This document shows positions 22,937 through 35,828 of a stretch of DNA of 64,000 nt, piece after piece. The notes beneath the pieces were generated by a model. It searched no databases. It saw only the letters and a program-made list of their open reading frames with translations, and was not told the origin of the DNA. This DNA comes from Lentinus brumalis (lineage: Eukaryota; Basidiomycota; Agaricomycetes; Polyporales; Polyporaceae): positions 124,001-188,000 of the forward strand of contig MARA01000041.1 in the NCBI GenBank assembly GCA_001792895.1. The letters are read 5' to 3'. Made by a program: the position numbers and the translations under genes. Every line of letters begins with the position of its first letter. The first letter of the stretch is position 1.

Positions 22937-24909
22937 ATGGACAGCTTACGGTCCACCAAGCTATTATGCGAGCTTGCAGAGGTACTGCCCGGGGGGCTGA
23001 GGTATATCAAGTGAGATATCATCCAGTCAACATTATTCGTGGATTTCCGCTGATGAAGTCGTGCAATCGTACTCTAGTGAGGCACCATCGGTACGTACTC
23101 TATTGTGTCTTTTGTTCCTGAACTTCCGACAATGCTAATTTGACCGTCCTGCACGTCTAGCTCCATTGTATGATCGACATTCTGGACCACGCTCTGCTCG
23201 CCGTTCGCAAGCAATGCCACCTGTCCTCGGCGGCTTACAAGCTTCCTCCAGAGATCATCCTCTTCATCCTTGATTTGGTCCGACACGAGACTGCGCGTGA
23301 CGCAGGGCACGCTACTGTCGAGCTGTCGGCCGCCGGTAACCGTTCACTCGTTTCATTGACCCATGTCTGCCACCGTTGGCGTGCAGTCGCGCTCGGTTGC
23401 CCCGTTATATGGACTGGAATCATCTCCTCGTCTGGCTCCGCAGAGACATTCGTCCAACGTGCTTGTGACATGCCTCTTAGCGTGGCCGCGGAGGTCGTCG
23501 GTGGAAGGCTTTCAAAGCCTACCATGCGCTTGCTCTGGCGGCTGCGTGCCCGCACTCAGTTCCTTCATATCGTCGTGGAGTCCCTTTCCCAGCTCCACAT
23601 ATTTCGTAAAATGCTTGGGAGATTGTCCGGCACTCTGTTGGGTTTGACTATAGTGGTGCGCAGCAGTCGACGCATGCGACCCGACCGCCTCGAGAAGCTG
23701 TACTTTCTCTTTGGAGGAAGCGCGCCCCATTTGAGGTCACTCTCTGTATCGAGCCCGGATCCATTCATACCGATCGACCACTTCCCGACGCTGACGGATC
23801 TACACTTGTCAAACTGCAATCACGCACGAATCTTGCCCGAGCTATCGCAAATTTTGCGCAGGACGCCGACATTGGAGACCGTTCATGTACACCTTCGCCT
23901 GCAAAATTCCATCTCCTTATTACCATTCAACACTGGTACTCCTATCGCCCTTCCCAAATTGCGCCGCTTTTGCGTGACGTCCTTGCCTCGTTATCCCCGC
24001 GAAGCGAATCTAGTATACACCATCCTTTCGCACGTCGTCATTCCTCCGGATGCGGTGGTGACCGTCCAGGAGGTGCCATCGTACTCCTTGCCTGGTGGCG
24101 TGTATCGTTTATACACACCCCTCGTTGGCCCTCAGCCAAGGTCCGTCGTGACTGTGGATGATACTGGGACCGTTATCACCACGCGAGGAGGATCCTCGAC
24201 ATTCACTATCACGTACCAGGAGCGGATCACTGCCGTCAAGATCATGAGTCCCTTTGGGATGTGGCCGGCAGACCATCACTTGGAGGGCAGCAAAGGTCTT
24301 CTCAGCACGGTCACCCTCCTGCGGCTTCAAGGTGCATCATCGTGGCGCTGGTCCGTCAAAGACTATGGAACGGCCCTCTCTCGACTGGTCGCGGGTATGC
24401 CTCTCCTTACAGCACTGGTGATTCGCGACTTCTCCAGAGAGATGCTCCCCCAACTCACTCACCTGCTGGAGAACATCGGCGACACGGTCCTCTGTCCACT
24501 GCTCAACGCCGTAACATTCATCACTCTAGATTTGACTGTATCGAATCCAGAAGCACAGGAGTTGGAACCGACACTCAACATCCTGTTTCGCGCAATAGCG
24601 CGGCGTGCAGAGCGTGGGTGTCCGATCACTCGGTTCACGTTCTGCAGCCCGTATATCGAGCAGGAGCACACGCTGCACAACGCATACGGCGTCGAGCGAT
24701 TCTCGGTGCTGTGCCGAGACGTCTGGTCTGAGTGCTCGGAGGGCGTGGATCATGAGACGGCCGCACATTGGGAGGACGTCGGGCGGGACTCACCGCAGCA
24801 GGAACGCGGGCGGACTCGCGGATACGAGGCGCTGTGGAAGAGACATGTTGACCCTGACCCGCCGGTGCGTGGCTTCGGTGCATGCGGACATGGGAGGAGG
24901 TGGCCATAG
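22937..24909 (+). CDS. F-box protein with LRR-like C-terminal region (F-box A)
   Basis: Exons are 22937-23010 (74 nt), 23078-23090 (a 13-nt microexon) and 23161-24909, giving 611 residues. The F-box follows the start of exon 3: YKLPPEIILFILDLVR, then SLTHVCHRWRAVALGCPVIW. The rest holds irregular leucine-rich segments (LRSLSVSSPDP, LTDLHLSNCNH, LETVHVHLR), as in the expanded Agaricomycete F-box family. Such proteins recruit substrates to SCF ubiquitin ligases through Skp1; the substrate here is unknown. The small first exon and microexon are supported by identical architecture in four paralogues in this window. F-box E (60-62 kb, opposite strand) is the closest relative. Confidence 0.85.
23078..23090 (+). 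other. 13-nt microexon of F-box A
   Basis: The sequence tctag|TGAGGCACCATCG|gtacg has consensus splice sites on both sides. Exon 1 ends in phase 2, so the 13 nt bring the frame exactly into exon 3. Paralogues have a 13-nt exon at the same place. Confidence 0.75.
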
Positions 24910-25784
24910 AGGATGCAGGAACGGGCAGATGAGCGACTCGCGCGGCGTCGTCGAACCTTCATTCGGCGCATACGGACACCAGGCTCCAGCACGAGTGGCC
25001 GTAATGGTACTTCCAATACATGATACATTGGAGGAGTGATGAGTCTGCTGCCTCGAGTTCAAGCGTGCTGACCGCACAGGGGATGATACAGAGAGTCGGG
25101 CTGACGAGAGATTCCGGGCGAATCGTAGGAGACGGACATTCGTGCCCTTGTTCGCTGCTCAAGTGTTGTGGGAAGCCCTTATATCTTGTCTCGTACTTTC
25201 GTTGCTTACATGGCCTTACTTACTCCGCTGAAACGCCTTGCTGAACTTGTATGTAGTCACCATTTCTTGCTGTCGCGGACAATGTGTAGTACTTACTAAA
25301 ACTCTTCCCAAAATAAGCTGTCTTCTCCGCCGTAGAAGTAACAGTCCAGGCATTGCGCAGAAGCGCTTTGAGTCGACGACGGGTAGAGAACTTGAAGAGC
25401 CAATGAAGACCCGGTGAATACCGCTCCAGCTTCACCTTGCAGGACTTCCAGGCCATCCTGAGATCGGAAACTTAGAATACGTGAACGTCAGGAGTCGTTT
25501 TGTAAGCTCAAGCAAGTTCGAGGTCGAGAGACCTTTGGGCGCCTGCAAAGCCGCACCAGGCGGCTCCCTATTGTAACCGGAACTCCGGACCGCGAAGTTT
25601 ACTTGGTTCAACTCAGTTCATTTACTTACTTGCTCTCATGCACCGGGGCCACATCATGCATCAGCACTCAACTTGAACTCCAACCTCTCGAGGCACCTGC
25701 AAGACCACATGTGAGAGTTCTTGCAAACACCGTGAGGTCATGTTCGCGGAGAAGGGTACTCATATTGACCCAATAGTCGATGAC
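24910..25784. other. Intergenic; possible short minus-strand frame
   Basis: This 0.88-kb stretch lies between F-box A and SLX1. A minus-strand frame of 78 codons (25456-25220) starts with ATG and has a basic N-terminal part, but nothing supports it as a gene. The last part should hold the SLX1 promoter. Confidence 0.4.
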
Positions 25785-27876
25785 ATGCCGCGTACGACGA
25801 AGTCTTCGCTGGCACACCACCATTTTCCCGCCTTCTACGCCTGTTACCTCCTGAAGAGCGTGAGGACGCCGCGTGCCACTGCGTAATAGGGCATACTTAT
25901 ACTGCAGTCATTTCCAACAAAGCTGACCGTGTTTGACTCAGGACATATATTGGTAGCACTCCCAGTCCTCCGAGACGCATCCGGTGCGCGACCGTGACGA
26001 CTTCTGCGCAAAAGAAGTTGAAGGACCGCTCACCACTAATTGCAGGCAGCACAATGGACAAATCTCGCAAGGCGCATGGAAGACGAAATGGAGCCGCCCT
26101 TGGGTGATGCAAATGATCGTTCATGGCTTCCCGTCCAAACTGGCTGCGCTTCAGTTCGAGTGGGCATGGCAGCATCCAAATGTATCGCGCCATCTTCGCG
26201 ACAACGGTGGTCAGGCCGTGTTCAATCAGACTGGCAAGTTGAAGTACATGAACACGAACGTCCGGTCCGTCAGCGTTCCTGGTATCCCTGTCACCCAGCT
26301 GACGATCATTAACCCAGGGTTGCTCGGAGTATGGTTTCCTCTCATCCATATAACACGTGGCCGTTGTCGGTGACGTTGTTCACGGAGGAGGCAGAGAAAG
26401 CCTGGAACCAGGCGGCGAAAGCAGCGGGCATGCCCCCTCTTCCGTCTGGCTTGAAGGTGTTGACCGAGCTGGAGGGCGTTGATGGCAAGTCCGGCAAGAG
26501 CGGTTCAGGGCGCACGGAACCGATCGATGTCACGGATGGTGAGTTCCAACGGGAACTGTGAGTGAAAGAAGGCCATAACCCTATGCAGATAAATTCACCT
26601 CCGAACACCTTGACAAAGCGTCCACGGTCTTCTCAGCTGGCAGCGCTCTCAAGTGTTCTATCTGTCAGGAACCTATTCAGCACGATGTTGTAAGTTGATC
26701 ATCGAGACGTCTTAGCCTCGCCCCCCTCACCTTCAGCAGGATCCTCTATCCGTGGCGTTATGCCCATCATCAACGTGCACCGCCGTCTCTCATCTATCTT
26801 GCTTATCCCGTCGCTTCCTCGACGCCCAACCAGCGTCATCCAGCGCAGACATCATACCTCGTGGTGGTACGTGCAAGTCATGCGGCACCTACGTTCTGTG
26901 GGGCGATGTCATCCGCGGCTGCTATCGACGTCGCGAGGGCGGTGTCGTCCCGGACGCCGAGCTAGAAGACGCGGACGACAGGGACGATCTTGGACAGCTC
27001 TTCGGCGCTGATTTTGAAGACGAAGACGAAGACGCGGCACTCGGGCCCTCCAAACCTTCCGCACCGCCTCGTACGAAGAAGCGGACCAAGCCCCGTGCAG
27101 GCCCCAGCAAGTCGAAAGGCGCGCCATACTCGACACTCGCGGCACACGCATCTAGTGACGAGAGAGAGCACTTCGATCTCGACGCCATCAGCAGTGGGTC
27201 TGATGAACAAGAATCCGACATCGATGAACGCCCACAGTGGTACTCATCCACGAAGACGAAGCCATCCTCGCGGCCTAGTTCATCAAAGACCATTTCCGCC
27301 AGAGCCCCTGAAGGTAACACGTCTGCGGCCGGGGCTGCGTCGGGTTGTAGATTCCGCGACCTTCGTGATCGTGGCGGCAGTGGTCCGCAAGGTGCCTCCC
27401 TCATTGAAGCTTCGAATCCTGCGGGCACGCATGCAGTGAGACCCAGAAACACCACAGCCGCTCCCGCCGGGCCAGTAAGGTTCGTCTTCACGTCAGCGCA
27501 CTGCTTCTTGTTCTCATCTCAGGATCTACTGAACTGCAGGAACAAGTTCCGTGCAGAATCCTCCCATAAGGCGCCTCAGGCGTCAAGGAAACCCCACTCC
27601 GCCGACGTGGGATCCGTGGGTATGCGCGATGTCGATCCTCCTGGTTCTGCCGGGAACTCCGGTAGAGCTTCCTGCCCGCCCTCGAACCGACGCAAGCCTG
27701 CTGTCGACAATGGCGGATGGCAAGCGTCGGCGACACCCCTAGAGATCGCTCGCGAGAAGACAAGACTGCGGCCTTTTCCCGACTTGCCACCGCTTTCACC
27801 GCCACATCTCCCGATGGGCGACCGAGCACAGGAGATGAGGACATTCCATAATGAAGTGGTCGAGATATCTGATTGA
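25785..27876 (+). CDS. SLX1: Structure-specific endonuclease catalytic subunit Slx1, 605 residues
   Basis: Exons are 25785-25882, 25942-25983, 26046-26264, 26318-26538, 26589-26689 and 26740-27876 (1818 nt, in frame). Residues ~15-95 form the GIY-YIG nuclease domain: [27 protein letters not shown] with the catalytic Arg, and the metal-binding Glu in LQFEWAWQH (E85). A RING-like zinc finger follows: [34 protein letters not shown]. The last ~300 residues are acidic and Ser/Lys-rich and look disordered. Slx1 with Slx4 cuts branched DNA and Holliday junctions in the nucleus. The extended C-terminus makes it longer than usual. A further in-frame intron (27475-27522, 48 nt) may be removed. Confidence 0.9.
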
Positions 27877-30199
27877 TGTTCCCGAAGTTCTCGAGATGGC
27901 TGCGTAAGGAGGCGTCAGGTTGCCCACATAACATCTGCTGACATCCTTTGCTCATGCTTCCAGATACTGATCTATCACGCTCTTATGGATACGCGCATCG
28001 CTACGGCCTGAATAACGACACAATAGGCTTTAGACCGAGCATCCCCTCGAACATGAGTGGGCCCCGTATGCAGTGGGACGCGCAGGTGCGTGTTTGTGCA
28101 TCACGCGCCTTGCCCGCTCTACCACCACCGCCTTCACAGCTATTACTGTCCCGCCTTCTCGTGTGATGATATCGGACTGCCTGACTACTGTTGTCACTTC
28201 TGACGGGCGCCCACTCTGAGAATGGCGAGTTTTGTCCGTGGCGGTGGTGGGCCATTGGCGGCGCCCTTGGTCCTGAGGGATTCGAGAGCAGCATCAACCC
28301 ACAATTAGTCAAACAGAATAGAGGGCCCTGCCTCTCATGGTGAACTCAGACGACGAAGGATTTCTCTTCGTGATTGACGCCACGCTCGCTGGTGAAGCAT
28401 CACCACCGGTGGTGCGCCTACGTTCTGTCTTGCCATACCTGGTCGAACGGTTCCTCAGTCTCAGATCCCCGCTGATTATTGCTCGGCTACTCAGCGGATG
28501 TCAGTCCCGGCGGCGAACCTGAGGCTTGCTGAACAAGCATGCAGTGGGCGGGCGCACGAGGCGCGAAGTCTGGCACAGATGGCATCTCCGGACTGGAGGG
28601 AAGTCACGAACGCTACGGCATGGGAATCACCAAGGACTCTATCATCACAAACGAGGTATCCTGACCCTGCCTGTCAGACTCTATAAGCACTGGCTTCTCA
28701 TGACGAGCCTCCTCCCTCCTCCGTGCTCGGGTGACCTGCACTCCTCCAGCTCACGAATGGTCCGTCGGACTACTCGTCCAGCTCGCGGCAGACGGTGTCG
28801 GTGAGCGCTCTGTCCCCGTCTCGAAGGTCCGCTTCTCATGCAGCTTGGGGCCAGCCCAGATAGCCCGCCGTTACGCTCTTCGATTGCAGCGGCGAACCGG
28901 CCACCGACAGCCGCCTTCAGATGCACTCGAGACGATACAGCACTTCGTCGTCGATACAGTCCTCGGTATCGTCGTACCCGTATCGACAGTCGTTGCTCGA
29001 AATCCGCAGTGGACAGGAATACATGACCATGTTACCAGCAAGTCGTCTCTCACCTCGACCACTCCAAGACCGCTCATGTGTTTTTGCTACAGCCCATGAC
29101 GACAGAGGAAGACCTGCTCCAAGACGACATGATGGAGCAGCCTGCAGACTGTACCTCCTACGGACCCTTTCCGGAGCGCAGGAGGCGGCCAAGGCTCCTC
29201 CAAGCGATAGCGGTCTGTCCCCACCTCGCCCCACCAGAACGTTGCTGACGTGCAGTCCTATTCCTGTCAGGACCTGCTCCGGAGGCTGCGGGAGAGCCTC
29301 AGGAGGCGTCGTTGATTCACGCGCACCATGACCACGTAAATTATCCATAATACCGATACCCTGCCCCTTGCGTCCGCCACATGTCGAAAGACAAGCAGTG
29401 CTTCTAACCACGGCCCTCCGACGCGGGTCGGGTGTCAGAGCCACCACGCTCGCACGGTTCGCCATATTTCATTCTCCCGATTCGCCGCCCATGCCTCGTT
29501 CTATAGGGCCGCAGCGTCAATCATACGCATGGTGGACACTGGACGTCTGTCGTCCGCGCAGCTTGGTACCGTCAGTGTCAAGGTGTTACTCAACGTCCCG
29601 TTGCATGCACGACCAGAAGTCCGTACACATGTCGGGGCACACACGAGGCCTTCCTTCCCCCCGACACCGTGAATTGGCACGGGCGTGCAGTAATGCGTGG
29701 TATGTATGGATACACATGTCGGAGCACACACGAGGCCTTCCTTGCACCCGACACCGTGGTTTGGCACAGGCGTGCAGTCAAGCTGCAAGCCAATGCGTGA
29801 TATGTATGGATAAATAAGCGCAGCGGCGCCTGGCGCGCGTCGTGTATTGTCGTACAGGGAGTTTACAGGTGCGAGTAAAACTATGTAGCATATCGAGAGC
29901 AGTCACGGAGAGCAAGGAAAAACGTGGAGATCATATCATATGCATGCACGAACGTCCGGTCATCGATCATCGGTCATCTCTCTCTCGGAGTCGTCGGAGT
30001 CGTACACACCGCTCCCCCACAGGTCAAGGAGCGGCCCATCTCAATCATCGAATCGTCAAATCATCGAATCATCACCTTGCAATGCCCAAGAATCTATCGT
30101 CATTGTACCTGAGTCTGGAGGTCTTGAGGTCTTGGGAACCGCTCGCTCTCGCAAGGAGGAGTAGGAGGGCCCATCGTCGTTCTTCAGTCGTCCAGTCGT
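27877..30199. other. 2.3-kb region without a recognised gene
   Basis: Reading frames here are short and on both strands. One plus-strand piece near 27955-28086 (starting MLPDTDLSRSYGYAHRYG, followed by a good donor gtgcgtg) looks more protein-like than the rest, but I could not extend it into a gene model. An imperfect tandem duplication lies at 29626-29812. Confidence 0.4.
29626..29812. repeat. Two-copy imperfect tandem repeat
   Basis: Copy 1 is 29626-29712 (87 bp) and copy 2 is 29713-29812 (100 bp). Both start cacatgtcgg, share cacacacgaggccttcctt, and end in tatgtatggata. Copy 2 has a 13-bp insertion before its end. Confidence 0.75.
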
Positions 30200-33100
30200 T
30201 CAGTCGTCAGAACCCTGAACCTGGCCCACAGGCTCGTTCTCGCTCGCCGCACGGCTGCTCCGGCGACGCATGTACTCGCTCTGCCGCGCCCGCTTCTTGA
30301 TGTTCGCCCCGCGCATGACCTCCGAGCCCCCGCTCGCCCTGCCCGACTTGACGCCCCCAAACGAGCGGCGCGCCCCCACACTCGACCGCGTGCGGCCCCC
30401 GCCGCTCGGCGAGCCGAGCGTCGACAGCGCCGAGCCCTGGGCAGCAGCAGCCCGCTGCGCCCCGAGCTTCGCAATGACGCGCGAGCGGGACAGCCGCGGC
30501 TTGCGTGCGACGAGCTGCTTCGGTTTGGGCGGGATCACCGCCGGGCGCGGGATCTTCGAGGGGGAGCTGGCGGCGTCCGTGGAGCCACTGCCCATGATCG
30601 ACGTCGCCGCGGCGGTGAGCGAGGGCTGATGCACCGAGGACGGCGACGACGCCGGGCTGGGCCTGCCGTAGTTCGTCAGCGGCTGGCTGAAGATCCTCGT
30701 GGGACGCGGAGACAGCGGGGCCGTGGCGGCCGCGATGGTCGCTTTCGAGGAGGACGCGGTCTGCGTCTGGGCGACGCTGGCGCGCTTGGGCTTCTGCGCC
30801 TCTGCGAGCACAGGGAGGCCGGAGACGCGTCCAGAGGCGGAGGGGCGGACTGCGGCGTTGGTTTTAGCGAGGGAGCTCGCCGTGGGCGCGAGAAGGGAGG
30901 AGGTGCGCTTGCGGACGCTGGTCAGGCTGCCGTCAGGGGATCTGGCTTCGCCTCTGGAGCTGCTGGTAGATGCCAGATTGTTGGTGCTCGCCAAGCTCTT
31001 CCGCGTGCCGATAGAGGAGACGGCCGTGGAGGTACCTGAGCTGTTGTTACGCGTACCCATGGACGACACCGTACTGGTCCGAGTAGTCTGGCGAGAGGCA
31101 GCTGTCCCAGTCGTAGTGCTCGTACTGCTCACCCGGGAGCGAGCAGTGCCCGTTGCGGTGCTCGGGCGAGACGCAGCAGTAGCAGTAGCAGGAGACTTGA
31201 GCGTAACAGAAGGCGCAGAGGGCGCCGTGAAGGGCGGGATGGGCGATCGGGCACGCGAGGTACTGTTGCTCGCCTTTGCGGACGCGGCGGTAGCAGTCGA
31301 CCTCGTGGACGCGACAGTAGCAACCGACTTCCTTGACGCAACAGTACCAATCGATTTCGTCGAATTGACGGAACCAGTACCCTTCGAAGTCGACGCCTTC
31401 GGCGGCGGCTTGACCAACTTGTTGACAGAACCAGACGCCTTCCGCGTGGTCGTGGTGGTCGCAGCCGCAGCATCATCCTTCGCCTTCGCCTTCTCGACCT
31501 TCTTGTCCGCAGAACCAGAACCGCCCGCCGTGGGCTGTGCCGACGTCTTCGGAACAGGGATGCTGGACGGAGCAGCAGGCTTGGCCTTGCTTCCCCCGCC
31601 CATGTTCAGCACGTTGCGCACGAGCGACTTGGCCGCCCCAAGGAACCCAAACCGTGACACCTTGCCCTTCGCTGCGAGAACACAGTAAAGTCAGTTCCGC
31701 GTGTCACGGTCAGACAGGGTAGGACACGCCACTCACCTGGGGGTGCCCCCATACTGGGCCGTCCCCGACTGCTCCGCCGCCTCGCCTTCACAGCGCTGAG
31801 CTCGCGCCTCGCCGCGTCGTGCTCCTTCTGCTTCCTCTCCTCGTCCGCCGGAACCGGCGGCGCGATGGACACCCTCTGGCCTCTATGCACGTCCCACCCC
31901 TGCGTGATCCGCATCCGCTTGCTCGACCGCCTCGCGCCATCGTCTTCCTCCGCCTCGTCATCCTCCCCGTCGCCATCGCCCTCGTCGCCGTCGCCGTCAC
32001 CACCAAAGCCGCCAGGGACAGCCATACGCTTCCGCGCACCCGCACTTATCACCCGCGCACCCTGCGCACTGCTCCGCCGCTTCTGCCCCGCAACCGGCCT
32101 CCCGCCAGCCCCAAGCGCGTCCGACTTGCGCTTGTTCGGCCGTCGCGCGGCGTAGTGGTTCGCGATCGAGTCCATCTTCTGAAACTCCGCGTCGTGCGCT
32201 TTCGCGAAGCGGTCCTGCGTCGACGTCGGGGCCCCGAACGCGAATCCGGAGAACAGTGGCTGGGTCTGTGAGGACGAGGCGGCCTTGCCGTCGCCCTTGT
32301 GCGCGTTCGCCTCCGCGAGCCGCCGGTGCATCTCCTCGAGCACGGACTTGGCGGCCCCGTCGAAGGCCGCGTTGGACACGCCTGCGGAGGTGTCGTCCTT
32401 GTCTGTCTTCGCGCCCGTGGAGGTCTCGCGACGCGGGAGAGGTGAACCGAAGAGGAACGGGGTGCTGCGTGGAAGAGTCGAGCGGGGGGCGGGAGGACCC
32501 GGGGTGGCAGCGGCAGCGTTGGTCGAGGGTGCCGCCCGTGGTTTCGCGGGAGAGAACATGTCGGGCTCGTCTACAGGACCGGCGGTGGTGCTCTCAGCTG
32601 TGGATGTGGCGATAGCTTCGCTCTTGAACGAGGCCTTCGCCGGGGTAGTCGTAGGTACACCCATCCCACCAGGCATCTGCTGCTCGTCGTCGTCGGTATC
32701 GCTGCGCGAGCCGGACTTGAGATCCTCGAGCGGGAGCTTCGGGTACAGACTTGCACACGGAGAAGCGGGCCACGTCGACAGCGCGCGCACGGTGCCGGGA
32801 GTCCCCGCAGTGAGGTCAAAGTCAGTCTGGACGACTGGAAGGCGCGGGGGACTCATGAACGCGTCGTTGCCACTCGTCTTCGGAGCGGTTTGCGACACGA
32901 GACGGATGGTGCTCTTCACCGCGGACCCGAAGATCATGCCCGTGCGCGGGGCCGGCTTCGGCGACCGCGGCGCGTCTGCATCGTCGCCGTCGTCGCCCTC
33001 GATGTCGTGCAGGATGCTTGCGTCGGGAGTGGCGAACTTGAAGTGATCGGTCTGGGGGAGCGAGTCCGCTGGTGGGAGGTCTGCATAGGGCGTGGCATGT

Positions 33101-35828
33101 TCGGCAAGCGAGTCGCGGGCCCTGCTGCTGCCGCTGAAGAGCTTTCCGGGGGAGAACGAGGGCATCTTGCTGCCCTCTGCGTCGACGTGGGTGTCTTGGA
33201 GATGGTGGTTGGACTTGGAGGCAACGCGCTTGATTCCGAGCGAACTTGCGAGCGCTCGGATGGAGGACGTGACGGAGGCTGGCACAAAGCAAGTAAGCGT
33301 CTGCGAGGGCACAATGGGTCCAGAGGCGGTCGGTCGCACAGTATAGGTACGAGAAGGTCAATTGAAGAATGGTATCGTACGTAATGCACAACGTTCCAAT
33401 AATTTCAGAAAGTCAGTTCGACCGAGTCTGTCCAGCGGACAGTCCGCGCATTCGGGCGCACACCCAGCAGCAGAAGTCGAGGGCAGTATAACGCTGAGGC
33501 CATTGGCTGTAACGCCCCGCCTTCCACGCGGCCTCCCGACGTTCCCAACTATCATCCCAGTCAGCCACTCGGAGAACGTCTGAGCGACCACGTAGGAGCT
33601 TTGTCCGGACTGGGAACTTTGTCCGGCGGCCAATTCGCCGCATCGTCTGCCCGACAAAGACAGCCCTACTGGTCCTGCCCTCGACTTGTGCTCCCGCCTG
33701 ACAACGTCTGAACGGCTCACTGGAATGTCCACCGGACGAAGACATCGAGCACTGCGTCGAACGTCACATATGAACCACAGTCACAGCTGGCCGGCCGATT
33801 CCCGATGCCTCGCTCGCCGCCATGTGGGCAACACATACGCTATATCTATGTGACAAGTCCATTGCGCGACCTGGAGCCAGCTTGACCATCACGATCAGCT
33901 TGCCTGACACAATGCGCGGCGCGATGCTGCCAGGCGCGTGGCTGACGGTGACATGATATTCGGAAGCGTCGGAGAGGGCGTGCGGCAGGGTGGCCTCGTT
34001 GCCCGCGATTTCAAAGACGCCCTCGGTGGTCCGCGCGAACGCGCGCATTGTCTGCGGCTCGCCCGCCCGCCACGACCAACTCTATCGGCTATGTGATACG
34101 CCAATTACACGACCTCGACCTGTACCTTCGCCATGACCACAGAAAGTCAGGTCGACGGGGTTGTCTGTCCGGCGGACAGTCTGCGCATTCATGCGAACTA
34201 CCGTGTACATAACCCCGAGGCTACCGCCTGTAACGGAGCCCGCGCTCTACACGTCGTCCCCAACGCTGCTGACTACCAATCATGTCACCTCGCCGGCTGA
34301 GGTCGCCAGAAGGCGACTGACGAGCAGTCCGACGTGACATTGCCAGTGTTCAACGGGCACAGGTCGCTCCAGGTCGCGCAATTGGCGTAGATATAGCGTA
34401 CGTGCTGCCCATAGAGTTGATCATGGCGGCGAGCGAGGCATCGGGACTCGACGGCGGGGGTCAAGGCGGTAGCAGGACCAGGCGGGCCATCCGTCACTGT
34501 TATTTGCTCGTGACGCTCTGCACTAGTCTCGAAACCAGACGATATAACGGCGCGCCTCCACCCGGGTTACCAAAACAGGGGGCGGAGAGCGCAAAACCCA
34601 GGCAGAGACACGCCTATACCGTCTGGTGACTTTCGTGGGGGCGATTGTCACGCTCGGTGCGTTGGCGCCCAACCTCGTCGCTCTCCTCGCGCAGGATTGC
34701 CTCATACGGACATTTAGCGTTCTCTTCCACCCAGGCGCAATTGCGCATACACCGACTTCATCCGACCCCCGGAGGCCTCCGGGGGTTACGGGTTAAGTCC
34801 CTCGCCCTGTTAGCGATTTGATGTTCCTTGGGAAGGGCCAGTGCAGCGAGAAGAACGGACGTATTGCTGGGCTCTTTATCGGGATTCAAACGCGAGAGCT
34901 CGCGAGACCGACACGTTCGCGGAGCCGTACGTGACGATGCGTGACAGACCCGCAATACCCCACCCGCCACCACGGAATTCACCAGACGGTTAGGACCTGT
35001 CCCTCCCTCTGTTTTTCGCACTCCGCCCCCTGTTTGGGAAGGTCCTATCCGTCTGGTTTCGAGACTAGCTCTGCACAGGGCTCGATGTCTTTGTCCATAG
35101 GGCAGTCTGCCAGAGTGTCCGCCGGACAACGGGACGCAGCCATTAAAGTACGTCACAGGTCGTGTCCCTTCTCCAGAGAGGGCGAACCAGAGGAGCTCTC
35201 ATATGGAGAACTGAGCCAGGCGGTCGGTATGTGGCGCTCCTCACAGGAATCCATGTCTTTGTCCGCCGGACAGAGTGTACGGTCGCTCGGACGTTTTCAA
35301 TGAATCGCGGAAATGAACACGAAACCGAGCGCAGAAGACAGCAGAGCTCGAGCACTCACCCTTTGACGAATGCGTCCCAAACTCGCCACCGAGCGCGGTC
35401 CTGAGACTGTCCTTGGACGACGCGGTGCCCATGGTCTCGTCCGCCTCGGCGATGTCCTCCATGACGATCTCCCACTGCTCGCTCGGGCGCGGGATGGAGA
35501 AGCGGCTGGTCAGCACGACGTCCTGCATCTCGCTGTCCTCGCTGTCCATGCCGTAGCCGGGCTGCATGTCGACGTCCGTGCCGGGGTCCGAGTCCGCGGG
35601 CGCGCCGTCGTCGATGTCCATCGCGAGGAACGGGTCCTCGTCGTCGTCGTCGGCCAGCGCAGCGTCGGGCGGGAGCTCCTGGGCGCGCTGCTTGAGCCGG
35701 CGGATGAGCTCCACGTTCTTGCCGTTGGCCTTGATGGAGTGGATCTTGCAGAGCTTCACGAGCTGGTCGCGCTTCAGCGAATGCAGCGCGGGCGAGTTGA
35801 ACAGAATCTGGGTCGTAGTCGTCGCCAT
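30200..35828 (-). CDS. SAP-domain nuclear protein with long disordered region, 1160 residues
   Basis: Exons (minus strand) are 35828-35360, 33278-31737 and 31671-30200 (3483 nt, in frame). The N-terminal SAP motif (SPALHSLKRDQLVKLC...NGKNVELIRRLKQRA) is a small helix-turn-helix that binds AT-rich or scaffold-attached DNA. After it come acidic stretches, PSFSPGKLF, NKRKSDAL-type basic motifs and a ~450-residue Ser/Thr/Ala-rich tail ending in RQSEYMRRRSSRAA. A nuclear, chromatin-associated role is inferred from SAP and the basic clusters. An upstream in-frame codon would add 46 residues; MATTTTQILF is chosen because SAP follows at once. Intron 1 is 2081 bp and filled with repeats; intron 2 is 65 bp. 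Confidence 0.75.
33279..35359. repeat. Repeat-filled 2.1-kb intron of the SAP gene
   Basis: The intron is bounded by a GTGAGT donor (35359) and a TGTGCCAG acceptor (33279). Inside are diverged direct repeats (33405-33530 and 34138-34265, both with tgtcc-gcggacagt-tgcgcattc), an inverted repeat pair (about 33795-33885 and 34365-34455, sharing cctcgctcgccgccatg and acgctatatct), scattered ttgtccgccggacag motifs, and a complete MITE. Confidence 0.65.
34523..35068. mobile_element. MITE with ~95-bp inverted ends and 7-bp target duplication
   Basis: Both ends read CTAGTCTCGAAACCAGACG inward, and the similarity continues for about 95 bp (ccaaacagggggcgga...accgtctggtga). CTCTGCA lies directly outside each end (34516-34522 and 35069-35075). 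There is no coding capacity. The superfamily is uncertain; hAT or Mutator-like is possible from the 7-8 bp duplication. Confidence 0.8.

Noticed and set aside
30629..31688. Long plus-strand open frames (up to 329 codons) opposite the SAP gene
   Set aside because: They mirror the Ser/Ala/Thr-rich codons of the minus-strand exon, have no domain and no splice structure; the minus-strand model explains the region.
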